A stretch of 23,281 bases of DNA from positions 1 through 23,281 of the IMG/VR virus record IMGVR_UViG_3300032805_000020; one strand, given 5' to 3'. The notes beneath the pieces were generated by a model, which made no database searches, was not told the origin of the DNA, and saw nothing but the letters and a program-made list of their open reading frames with translations. This document shows positions 9,160-15,671 of this stretch, piece after piece (the first letter of the stretch is position 1; every line of letters begins with the position of its first letter). The DNA is from a virus. A program made the translations under genes and the position numbers.

Positions 9160-9891
9160 TTAAGAATTCACCGTAGCGTAAGCGAACAAGCCAGTTAGGC
9201 TTCCGCTGCTGAACTGACTGACGGTAAGAACAAGATTTCCACCAGAAGATGTGCCGCTTTTTGAAGTGTTGCCCGGAGACTGAGCCAGAAGATTGATTGA
9301 GTTTGAAGATGTCCCGGCTCTGGACACATAGAAAAACGTGTAAGTGCTGCCGGAGATATTTGAGAGCACGAGGTCGAAAGCATAAAAGGAGCTCGCTCCC
9401 AGACCAGAGACGCCATCAATGATTGTGCCGCCCAGGTAGAACTCCGCCGAAGCGCTCACGGCGCCGACCGAACAGACAAAGTGGACGACGCTGCCCACTT
9501 TCAGAATGGAGGTTGGGATATTGAACGTATAAAGGATCGCGCCTGTCGTGCTGGTGGATCCTCCTGTAGCACTGTATTTGTAGGTGCTCGTGTTTGTGGG
9601 TTGCGCAAAGGCGGACTGGAAAATAGCTGTAAGGTTGGCGAGCGCGGTCGAAGGCGAAGCAGATCCATCATTCGGACTCAAGCCCAAGCCAACGAGAAAA
9701 TTGGCGAGCGCGGTCACAAACGTTGTGACCTGGTAAAACAGTTTGTTGTGGGTGATGGATGGGGCAAGCACGCCGCTGCCGCCCACGCCGCTGGGGATAC
9801 CGTTGGCGCGCAACGTGTCGGCATTATAGTTCGTGTCACTCTCCATGTTGTTCGCTGGAGGGTTCCACTGCTTAAAATTCGTGCTGGCCAT
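9160..9891 (-). CDS. Tail fibre protein with anchor-type N-terminus
   Basis: The product has 243 residues from MASTNFKQWNPPANN. The ATG at 9891 has AAGGAG five bases upstream and is better than the TTG three bases before it. The N-terminal block FKQWNP...ESDTNYNADTLRANGIPSGV, then NKLFYQVTTFVTALANFLVG, is the common docking region of myophage fibres and collar proteins. The C-terminal half is a beta-rich domain (GAILYTFNIPTSILKVGSVV, FYLGGTIIDG, STYTFFYVSRAG, GGNLVLTVSQF) similar in style to receptor-binding or trimeric jelly-roll heads. Unlike the three genes after it, it has no signal peptide, so it is probably a normal virion component assembled in the cytoplasm. Confidence 0.65.
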   Translation of the reverse strand: MASTNFKQWNPPANNMESDTNYNADTLRANGIPSGVGGSGVLAPSITHNKLFYQVTTFVTALANFLVGLGLSPNDGSASPSTALANLTAIFQSAFAQPTNTSTYKYSATGGSTSTTGAILYTFNIPTSILKVGSVVHFVCSVGAVSASAEFYLGGTIIDGVSGLGASSFYAFDLVLSNISGSTYTFFYVSRAGTSSNSINLLAQSPGNTSKSGTSSGGNLVLTVSQFSSGSLTGLFAYATVNS

Positions 9892-9900
9892 CAATTCTCC

Positions 9901-10533
9901 TTAAACGTAGAAACCGGCATCGTAGCCGGCAATGTACGCGGTATCGACGTCGTAGCCAAACATCGGCAGTTTCGCGAACACATAGGTGTACATGACGCCA
10001 TCGGGCCGAGGAACGATCAAATCGTTCAGGATCATGTCCTGAATAATGGAGGTAAAGTTGCCGGCCAGGGAAATCACAGCCGTCATGTTCTGATTGTCCT
10101 GAATGATGATCGTGCCACCAGGGAACAGCGTCTGCCAGATCGGATAAACGCTCGCAATTAATCCGTCCCATTGGTTCTGGGCGACTTTAGCCTTGAGCAA
10201 AATGCGATAGGTGGAATCATTCAGGATCGGAGAAACTCCACCGGCCGGCTGAAAAGCAAGCACGCGGCTGGCTCCGACAATCTGGCCAATGATGTCCAAC
10301 TGCGAGCCGATCGCCTCGTCGATATCGAACTCATAGGACCACTGCGAGAGCAGTGCGGCCGCATCGTGGAACGGAATCAGCAGCGTTTGCAGCCAGGCTT
10401 TTTGGTTGGGCGCATTCTGGTACTGCGACGACAGCAGCGACATGTAATAGTCGACTGACGGAACCTGCCCGGAAGGCCGCGGGCCTCCGCCATAGCCAGC
10501 CCATCCGTAGCCGCCCTGACCGTAGCCTGGCAT
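9901..10533 (-). CDS. DUF2612-type baseplate/tail protein
   Basis: This 210-residue protein has a Gly/Tyr-rich N-terminus (MPGYGQGGYGWAGYGGGPRP), unusual for the family and perhaps flexible. The core SYEFDIDEAIGSQLDIIGQI followed by VGASR, DSTYRILLKAKVAQNQWDGLI, YPIWQTLFPGGTIIIQDNQNM and the C-terminal GYDVDTAYIAGYDAGFYV match DUF2612 proteins, which follow baseplate J in many myophages and replace tail protein I as link between wedge and fibres. It starts by a one-base overlap (TAATG) with the preceding stop, and ends ten bases before the next coding region. Confidence 0.8.
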   Translation of the reverse strand: MPGYGQGGYGWAGYGGGPRPSGQVPSVDYYMSLLSSQYQNAPNQKAWLQTLLIPFHDAAALLSQWSYEFDIDEAIGSQLDIIGQIVGASRVLAFQPAGGVSPILNDSTYRILLKAKVAQNQWDGLIASVYPIWQTLFPGGTIIIQDNQNMTAVISLAGNFTSIIQDMILNDLIVPRPDGVMYTYVFAKLPMFGYDVDTAYIAGYDAGFYV

Positions 10534-11012
10534 TATTGAACAGCCTCAGCTCTGGCGTGCAATGCAAACTGCATCGCGGTCGCTCCCGACGAAGCGTAGC
10601 TGCTCGTCGAAATCGAAACCGTCGTCCCGCCCGCAACGCTGATCATCGCCGAGGCCTGCGCGAACGTGGTTAGCAAGTTTCCGGCATTCGTTGCCGTGAG
10701 AGTCAGCGTTTGCACTGTGGCATTATCGGCATCGGTCCAACTGATCACGATGCTCGGAAGCGTGGAAGAACTTGTCGCGGCCGTTGTAACGATGATGTAG
10801 CCCGAGATCTTGAAGCGGCCGCTCTGCGCTGGGCTGAACCAGGGCGTCGACGAAATGTTTGCCGACTGAGCCGTCTCGTCGTAGAGGGACTGTAAAACGG
10901 GGAGATTGCCGTACAGCGTGTCGAGCAGGCTGAAGTTATAGTTCAGCAGCGTATCCCAATTCTGTGTTCCATTGGACGGGATATTCAAACCGAGATTGGG
11001 AGTAACTGGCAT
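10533..11012 (-). CDS. Small tail fibre / appendage-anchor protein
   Basis: This 159-residue protein begins MPVTPNLGLNIPSNGTQNW followed by DTLLNYNFSLLDTLYG. That short motif recurs at the N-terminus of phage fibre and appendage proteins and probably docks them to the baseplate. The remainder is a Thr/Ser/Ala-rich beta domain (SGRFKISGYIIVTTAATSSS, IVISWTDADN, TLTLTATNAG, VSISTSSYASSGATAMQFALHARAEAV) like small jelly-roll decoration or fibre head domains. GAGG lies eight bases before the ATG. Its stop overlaps the next start as TAATG. No specific ligand can be proposed. Confidence 0.55.
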   Translation of the reverse strand: MPVTPNLGLNIPSNGTQNWDTLLNYNFSLLDTLYGNLPVLQSLYDETAQSANISSTPWFSPAQSGRFKISGYIIVTTAATSSSTLPSIVISWTDADNATVQTLTLTATNAGNLLTTFAQASAMISVAGGTTVSISTSSYASSGATAMQFALHARAEAVQ

Positions 11013-11022
11013 TCAGGAAACC

Positions 11023-12207
11023 TCAGACGAAACTGATGACGATGTTACCGAGAGCGCTCTGCGCCGCTTCGTCGAATGTGATCGAGATGTCGCTTGTGCC
11101 TGATGGTGACGGCGATGTGCCGATTCCAGAACTGGCGGTTTCAATGATGAATGCGGGATTGTCGAGTGTCAGATTGACCGCCATTGCAGCAGCCATCGTG
11201 GAAATGAAGCTGACGTTTTGGCCAATGGACAAGCCCTGTAAGTAAGCGAGCACGGCATTCTGGATTAAGGCCGAGAACGAATTGTTCCAACTGGAGAGTT
11301 GGTGAACTCCAAGCTTTACATAGACCGTAACGTAGGTCGGAGTATCGAAACTGATCGCATTGCTGAGACCAGTAATGGGGTCGATTACCGTTTCGCTGGT
11401 GCTGCCATAAGTGCCACAGCCGATACTTTTGTTCGTATAAATTGCCGTGGCAACTGCGAGCGGATCCCCATTTTCCACGACGCACTGCACGGAGTGCGCC
11501 GGCGTGCCGTTGCCATTCGTCGCGCCCGTATAGTTTTCGTCAATATTGACGCGCGTCACGCCCGAGACGGCCTCGAGCGCCGCCTTCATGCCGGCAATGA
11601 GCGCAATCGACGGCAACTCTGTGCTAATGGCCTGCCGCGAGCGGAGTTGCGAATCAGGCTCCGCAGCCTCGCCAAGATTCGGAAGGTTCGAACCATTGGT
11701 GACGCTTGTCCAGCCCGCCTGCGTTGTGGCAATGCCGATGATCTGACTGGCCGCAACCGTAATCGGGCCAGGCTGTTGAGCGGTCGCCGTGACAGTTGTG
11801 CCGCCACCAGCGATCGTGACGGATGCCGGCAGGTTCCAGAGATTATTGTTGAGATCGTAGACGACGCCGTTCGTGATGACGGTTCCAGTGACGCCGTTCA
11901 CCGTGACCAGGCATGTCGAGTACGAGGCGGGCTTGCGAGTCAGCCCGTTTAACTTGACGAGAATATCGAGTGCCGGGCCGATGGCGAAACTCGGGCCCAT
12001 ATTGGTGTAGACCAACTGGACCGCATTCATCACGTCGGCCGCAAACAGCGCAACGATCGACATCTCCTGGAGGTCCGCCGAATCGTTGCCCAGGTAAGAT
12101 TGCTGGCCGTAAATGTTGAGAAAACTGGATTGATAAAAATCGAGGATGTCGGTGTACGAGGGAATGCTCAACCCGGTCGCGCTGATGCTCGGAGCTTGAT
12201 AGGACAT
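11023..12207 (-). CDS. Baseplate J-like wedge protein
   Basis: This 394-residue protein has the typical J/gp6-like layout. A helical N-terminus follows the pattern of IPSYTDILDFYQSSFLNIYG and SADLQEMSIVALFAADVM. A central strand pair (TVNGVTGTVITNGVVYDLNNNLWNLPASVTIAGGG, then TATAQQPGPITVAASQIIGI) is the classic J-domain beta segment. After LPNLGEAAEPDSQLRSRQ, the E-x-D-x-x-x-R-x-R signature, come MKAALEAVSGVTRVNIDENYT and the C-terminal domain. It dimerises into the triangular wedge around the hub and moves on contraction. A second half rich in Ser/Thr/Gly ends at a TGA ten bases before the next start. Confidence 0.88.
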   Translation of the reverse strand: MSYQAPSISATGLSIPSYTDILDFYQSSFLNIYGQQSYLGNDSADLQEMSIVALFAADVMNAVQLVYTNMGPSFAIGPALDILVKLNGLTRKPASYSTCLVTVNGVTGTVITNGVVYDLNNNLWNLPASVTIAGGGTTVTATAQQPGPITVAASQIIGIATTQAGWTSVTNGSNLPNLGEAAEPDSQLRSRQAISTELPSIALIAGMKAALEAVSGVTRVNIDENYTGATNGNGTPAHSVQCVVENGDPLAVATAIYTNKSIGCGTYGSTSETVIDPITGLSNAISFDTPTYVTVYVKLGVHQLSSWNNSFSALIQNAVLAYLQGLSIGQNVSFISTMAAAMAVNLTLDNPAFIIETASSGIGTSPSPSGTSDISITFDEAAQSALGNIVISFV

Positions 12208-12210
12208 GAA

Positions 12211-12600
12211 TTATGAAGGCAGCGCTTGCGACGGCGGAGTTGGAATATTGGTTACGGTGGTCAGTCCAAACTGGGTTTGGACGGTAGCGGTAAAAGAAAA
12301 TGTGAGAGTGCTGGAATCGAAGCTTGAATCAAGACTCACGATGCCCGTGACATAGGGCGTTCCTAAAATGCGCTGCGTGAGCAGTGTTGTGGCCTGTTGA
12401 ACGTTCGGCGCCACGCCAAGCAGATCCTGAAACACCGGCGTGCCGTCTGCTAGGTCGGCCCACCACTCGCCGAGAAACAAATTCAGGCGCGTCAGAATGG
12501 CTTGCGTGACGGCCTGCAGATCGGGAAGAAAATTCTGCTGGCCCTGCCCGCGCAGCGGATCGTAATTCGGACCTAAGTTGCGGTAGAGGATTGTCGGCAT
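12211..12600 (-). CDS. gp25-like baseplate wedge / sheath initiator protein
   Basis: This 129-residue protein has the size and order of gp25/gpW wedge proteins: a helical N-terminal half (LPDLQAVTQAILTRLNLFLGEWWADLADGTPVFQDLLG) in which the GEWW-x-D-x-x-x-G pattern is characteristic of the phage wedge proteins before baseplate J. This is followed by TTLLTQRILGTPYVTGIVSLD and two beta strands (TLTFSFTATVQTQFG) as in the sheath-like handshake domain. It would start sheath assembly on the baseplate. Its start overlaps the spike stop by one base (TAATG), and only three bases separate it from the J gene. Confidence 0.78.
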   Translation of the reverse strand: MPTILYRNLGPNYDPLRGQGQQNFLPDLQAVTQAILTRLNLFLGEWWADLADGTPVFQDLLGVAPNVQQATTLLTQRILGTPYVTGIVSLDSSFDSSTLTFSFTATVQTQFGLTTVTNIPTPPSQALPS

Positions 12601-13343
12601 TACGCAGCAACCGTGTCGGTCGTGCCATTCGAACTGGTTAACGTGGTTGTCGGAGCACTGGTAAAACCGCCTTGGGGATCGGGATGGATGTGATTATTGA
12701 AAAGCGTTTCCAGGTCCTCAAGAAATACCAGATGCTTGGTAGGGCTTTGGCCAAGTTTGACGGTCGGCGCATTGACGCTGACCGAGCCGCTGGAAACCGT
12801 GATGTTGATGGCAGAAGGCGTAATCTCGATTACTCGTGTGCCGTCGTCGCTCCGAAGTTGAAGCCCGGTTGTCGAGTAAGAAGAGAGCACGCGCGGTTGC
12901 GACCAGATTCCGAAGTCGGCGATCGCGTCCGAGAGCGAATGTCGACGTCGCGCCATCGGATTATTTCCGCTGCCTCCGGACTGCCACCAGGAATCGATAG
13001 GCTGATCCTGAAAGACCAGCATGCACTCGTCTCCCGCCTGAATTGGGAACGTGATCGTATAGCCGCCCGCGCGCGGCATCTTGATCGGGACATCCCGGAT
13101 GACGGGCAGATCGATCGGTGTTGGCACGGAATTCACCAGCATGTTTTCGCGAATCGCCGGCTGGACGGCCACAACCTGCTTTGTGGCGTCGAAAGCCAAA
13201 CCGGTAATCGGATCATTCACAACGATGGCCGGCGCGGCTCCGTGGAGCTCGCAAAGCAACTGCCAGCGCAAGCGCAGCCACTGCTGGCTGTCAAGATTCA
13301 AACGCTGCGTAAGATCTAGAAAACTGCTGGCTGCTGCCGACAA
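12600..13343 (-). CDS. Membrane-puncturing spike, gp138-type
   Basis: This 247-residue protein starts at a TTG (13343) with GGAGG four bases upstream; no in-frame ATG gives a better start. The N-terminal OB-fold region APAIVVNDPITGLAFDA, VVAVQPAIRENML, LPVIRDVPIKMPRAGG, TFPIQAGDECMLVFQDQPIDSWWQSG and RRRHSLSDAIADFG matches the gp138 N-terminal domain of phage phi92-type spikes closely. Then comes a repetitive beta region (GTRVIEITPSAINITVSSGSVSVNAPTVKLG) expected to form a trimeric beta-helix. Near the C-terminus, NNHIHP contains H218-x-H220, which in related spikes binds an iron ion at the tip. It caps the hub and pierces the outer membrane, implying a Gram-negative target. The stop TAA overlaps the next ATG by one base. 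Confidence 0.88.
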   Translation of the reverse strand: MSAAASSFLDLTQRLNLDSQQWLRLRWQLLCELHGAAPAIVVNDPITGLAFDATKQVVAVQPAIRENMLVNSVPTPIDLPVIRDVPIKMPRAGGYTITFPIQAGDECMLVFQDQPIDSWWQSGGSGNNPMARRRHSLSDAIADFGIWSQPRVLSSYSTTGLQLRSDDGTRVIEITPSAINITVSSGSVSVNAPTVKLGQSPTKHLVFLEDLETLFNNHIHPDPQGGFTSAPTTTLTSSNGTTDTVAA

Positions 13344-13501
13344 TCCGCCTCCATTAAATGGACGTCTACTATTTTGAGCGAGAGGCTAGTAACCTTTCAG
13401 TTGTCAAGGCAAGCCTCGTTTTGGCATGTTCAGCTTTGCCATGACAAGTTAGGCTACGGCTAGGAGAGCAGGGCGTGTTTTTAATCGCACGCCTTGCTTT
13501 T
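13344..13501. other. Gene-free structured interval between hub and spike
   Basis: This is the only sizeable non-coding stretch in the baseplate operon, 158 bases. It holds the terminator above, and an imperfect hairpin in which TTGTCA-A-GGCAA (13401-13412) pairs with TTGCC-A-TGACAA (13436-13447), one A-A mismatch inside. It also holds the second copy of the 15-base palindromic word. A tiny minus-strand frame MAKLNMPKRGLP lies inside, without a convincing ribosome site. No sigma70-type promoter is convincing on either strand: the TTGACA on the minus strand lacks a good -10 at normal spacing. It may be a small plus-strand RNA or the scar of a lost insertion. Confidence 0.4.
13350..13364. repeat. 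15-bp palindrome-bearing word, copy 2
   Basis: The plus strand reads TCCATTAAATGGACG, identical over 15 bases to the minus strand at 19719-19733. The copy lies just upstream of the spike start, and the minus-strand end of the palindrome runs into the spike ribosome site. Confidence 0.6.
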
Positions 13502-13503
13502 TT
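13468..13503 (+). terminator. Intrinsic terminator on the plus strand
   Basis: The arms GCAGGGCGTG (13468-13477) and CACGCCTTGC (13488-13497) pair over ten positions with a single G-T wobble, enclose a ten-base loop, and are followed by six T and ATT. This is a textbook rho-independent terminator for plus-strand transcription. On the minus strand the hairpin follows the hub stop but has no T run after it, so it should not stop the tail transcript. Confidence 0.7.
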
Positions 13504-14575
13504 ATTGAGCGGCAGAAGTCCCAGGCGTACCGGCAGAGCCGTACCCAAGACTGGCATTGCTAACCACGCCATCTAGCAAACTCACCGATCGAGTCCAACC
13601 TGTTATTTCTGTGTACCAAGCATTGCCTCGTGTGTCGCCGACAAAGCGAGCCCCGATGACAACATATTGGCCACTCTGATCGAGCAATCGCGGGTTTTCG
13701 CCGTAAACAGATTTCATAAATGTGATCAGACTGTTGTTGATCTGCACCATCGTTAACGGCTTTTTTACTTGCACCCGCGGGTCCAGGAGTACTCGGAAAC
13801 TGACTCCATACATCGTTTGCACCGGCGTGCCGATGATCGACTGCGTTCCAAGATCCTGCGTCGACGGCGGCGGACCGGCCGCACCTAAGACAACAGGCGG
13901 GCTGAACACGATCGCAGTCGGCGAGATGCTGACATCCTCTTGCACGCTGCCCATGTTCAAGCCGTTCTGGTCGATCCACCACTGCATATTGTTGCTCTCG
14001 GCGATGTCGTCGAGATGGCGATCGAGATTTCCGAACACGACTTGCGACCTGGGGAGCGTCGTGGTCGAAAGATTCTTTGAGATCACTCCGATGGGCACAT
14101 GCGCCAGCGCCGCAATTTGCTGCACGATTTGCTGCTGCGTCTGAAACGCGGGAATCGATGCGCCGATGCTCGGGCTCTTGTAAGGCGGCAACCCGAGCAC
14201 GCACCAGAGCCGCAACTTCAAATCTGTAACGTTCTCGCGTTCGAGAAACGCCTGGAAGATTGGGCCAGACCAGATTGTGTTGTAGTTGCCGTTCTGGTAG
14301 CCCGCGGCGAGCGTCACAACTGCACCTTGCGCCGCTTCCTTCAACACCGGATCAATCAGCGTCGCGTCCGCGTTCCAGATGATGATCTCGGCGGTCCAGT
14401 AATGCTGAAAGGCTACTTGCTGGACATCGAACGTGACTTTCAGTGCCTGGGGATCGTACGTCGGGTCCGCATTTGGATCAGGGATGGTAAACAGGACGTT
14501 GCTGCCGCTTAGCTTGATCTGGACTTGCCACTTGCGGCCGAACAGCGGATTCAGTTGAGAGACCGCGCTGCTCAT
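13502..14575 (-). CDS. Baseplate hub protein
   Basis: The product has 357 residues from MSSAVSQLNPLFGRKW; this ATG overlaps the plug stop (ATGA), while an in-frame ATG seven codons upstream has no support. The N-terminal part (RKWQVQIKLSG, IPDPNADPTYDPQALKVTFD, YWTAEIIIWNADATLI) and the later AAGYQNGNYNTIWSGPIFQAF, VTDLKLRLWCVLGLPPY and QQIVQQIAALAHVPIG have the pattern of trimeric T4 gp27/gpD-type hub proteins that carry the spike. The C-terminal GARFVGDTRGNAWYTEITGWTRS is also typical. The stop codon TAA lies within the T run of a plus-strand terminator hairpin. Confidence is high for a hub role because plug precedes and spike follows. Confidence 0.75.
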   Translation of the reverse strand: MSSAVSQLNPLFGRKWQVQIKLSGSNVLFTIPDPNADPTYDPQALKVTFDVQQVAFQHYWTAEIIIWNADATLIDPVLKEAAQGAVVTLAAGYQNGNYNTIWSGPIFQAFLERENVTDLKLRLWCVLGLPPYKSPSIGASIPAFQTQQQIVQQIAALAHVPIGVISKNLSTTTLPRSQVVFGNLDRHLDDIAESNNMQWWIDQNGLNMGSVQEDVSISPTAIVFSPPVVLGAAGPPPSTQDLGTQSIIGTPVQTMYGVSFRVLLDPRVQVKKPLTMVQINNSLITFMKSVYGENPRLLDQSGQYVVIGARFVGDTRGNAWYTEITGWTRSVSLLDGVVSNASLGYGSAGTPGTSAAQ

Positions 14576-14922
14576 GACGTCTGGCTCGAATACCAAACGA
14601 GGTCGAAGTCGCTGCCGAGATTCGTGTTGTCGGGATAGTCCTCATCTATCCCGCTGGCATTCAAGATGCTCGCCCCGCCGAGCCCGAGATAGGCGAACTG
14701 CGCAAGCAGGTTTCCCGCCGGCGCTTGCCCGCCAATGAGCGGAACTGAATCGAGCAGCACGTTGCCGGACGAATCGGAAATCGTCATGACCCAATAGCCA
14801 GCAATCTCGTTGTAATGCAAATAGAGTTGCCGCGTGACCGACTGGCCATCCACTTCCAGCGCAACCTGAATCGTCTGGTTGGGAAGATTATTTAGAGGAA
14901 GAAGTTGAGCGGCTGTGCTCAT
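14572..14922 (-). CDS. Baseplate plug-like protein (Pam3 gp18-like)
   Basis: This small protein of 116 residues starts at MSTAAQLLPLNNLPNQ; the ATG at 14922 overlaps the previous stop as ATGA, which fixes it over an in-frame ATG five codons earlier. The strands QTIQVALEVDGQSVTRQLYLHYN, YWVMTISDSSGNVLLDSVPLIGG, and the final NLLAQFAYLGLGG match the layout of the cyanophage Pam3 gp18 plug domain found between tube-initiator and hub genes in minimal myophages. It probably closes or stabilises the hub interior. Its own stop again overlaps the hub start as ATGA, so three baseplate genes in a row are coupled in this way. Confidence 0.65.
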   Translation of the reverse strand: MSTAAQLLPLNNLPNQTIQVALEVDGQSVTRQLYLHYNEIAGYWVMTISDSSGNVLLDSVPLIGGQAPAGNLLAQFAYLGLGGASILNASGIDEDYPDNTNLGSDFDLVWYSSQTS

Positions 14923-15671
14923 GGCGACGTAGACCACTGCCCGGAGCTATTCTCGTTCCCTTGCAGGTTCGACGGGACCGGTTGCACCGAAGAGGCTCCA
15001 GGATTGCTTGTGTTCGACTGGTTGGTGCGCGCGCTGAGCGTCTGACTCGATACCGAGCCCATGAAGATCTGCTCGAAGGTAATGCTGGCGCGACGCAAGG
15101 AATGAAACGATGTGTTGTCGCGCATCACCTGAATGGCCGTGATGACCATGTTCGGGTAGGTGCTCAACTGCGTCGTCAGCGTGATCGGCACGCGCGCCTG
15201 TTGCAAATTGCGAAGCGTGATGTAAGCTCCGGCCGATTTTGAATTGTAGCCCGAGTACTGCCCCGAGACGTACGAATCCATCGAATCGGAGATCCCGATT
15301 TCGAGCACAATGCGCGGTGGAATCAGAAACGTGTGATCGGAAATCGCCGCCCCGTTTTGGACCGGGTGGCGCGTCGCTTCCAGGCGCGAGTCGTGCATCT
15401 CGCGCAGGATGGCATCAAAAAAATAGTTTGTCGTGTTGAATGACGTGTTGCTGTTGTTCGTCGAGGGCTGCGGCAGCGTCTGCGAAGCGCCAGTGCTGAC
15501 CCCTTCGACGGTCTGAGTTGGGAACGTAATCGTCGAAGAAACGTTCGTGGTCGTCGGCAGGATCGCGCTGATCATGACGCCGCCGGGCGTGCCGATCGCC
15601 CACTGCAACGGGCGGTAGCCATTCCCGATAATGGCTCCCAGAACCGGAATCGACGAAAAAAAAGAACCCAT
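14919..15671 (-). CDS. Dit-like / tail-tube-associated baseplate protein
   Basis: This 250-residue protein lies directly behind the tape measure (TAA then ATG). The central part reads DAILREMHDSRLEATRHPVQNGAAISDHTFLIPPRIVLEIGIS, the pattern of the Dit-like N-terminal domain in myophage tube-initiator proteins (helix, then HPVQNG, DH, P-x-x-V-x-L-x-I-G). This is followed by ITLTTQLSTYPNMVITAIQVMRD and SLRRASITFEQIFMG, the paired strands of a tube-like beta barrel. Both ends are Ser/Asn/Thr-rich. It would form the ring joining tube to hub. A run of eight T on the minus strand (codons 3-6) follows the start and could be slippage-prone. The stop overlaps the next start as ATGA. Confidence 0.7.
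   Translation of the reverse strand: MGSFFSSIPVLGAIIGNGYRPLQWAIGTPGGVMISAILPTTTNVSSTITFPTQTVEGVSTGASQTLPQPSTNNSNTSFNTTNYFFDAILREMHDSRLEATRHPVQNGAAISDHTFLIPPRIVLEIGISDSMDSYVSGQYSGYNSKSAGAYITLRNLQQARVPITLTTQLSTYPNMVITAIQVMRDNTSFHSLRRASITFEQIFMGSVSSQTLSARTNQSNTSNPGASSVQPVPSNLQGNENSSGQWSTSP

Noticed and set aside
13384-13406. Possible minus-strand sigma70 promoter beginning TTGACA upstream of the spike
   Set aside because: No acceptable -10 element lies 16-18 bases downstream of the TTGACA.
13369-13572. 67-codon minus-strand frame over the hub-spike gap
   Set aside because: It overlaps the hub end in another frame, has no ribosome site and reads like random Arg/Lys/Ser-rich sequence.
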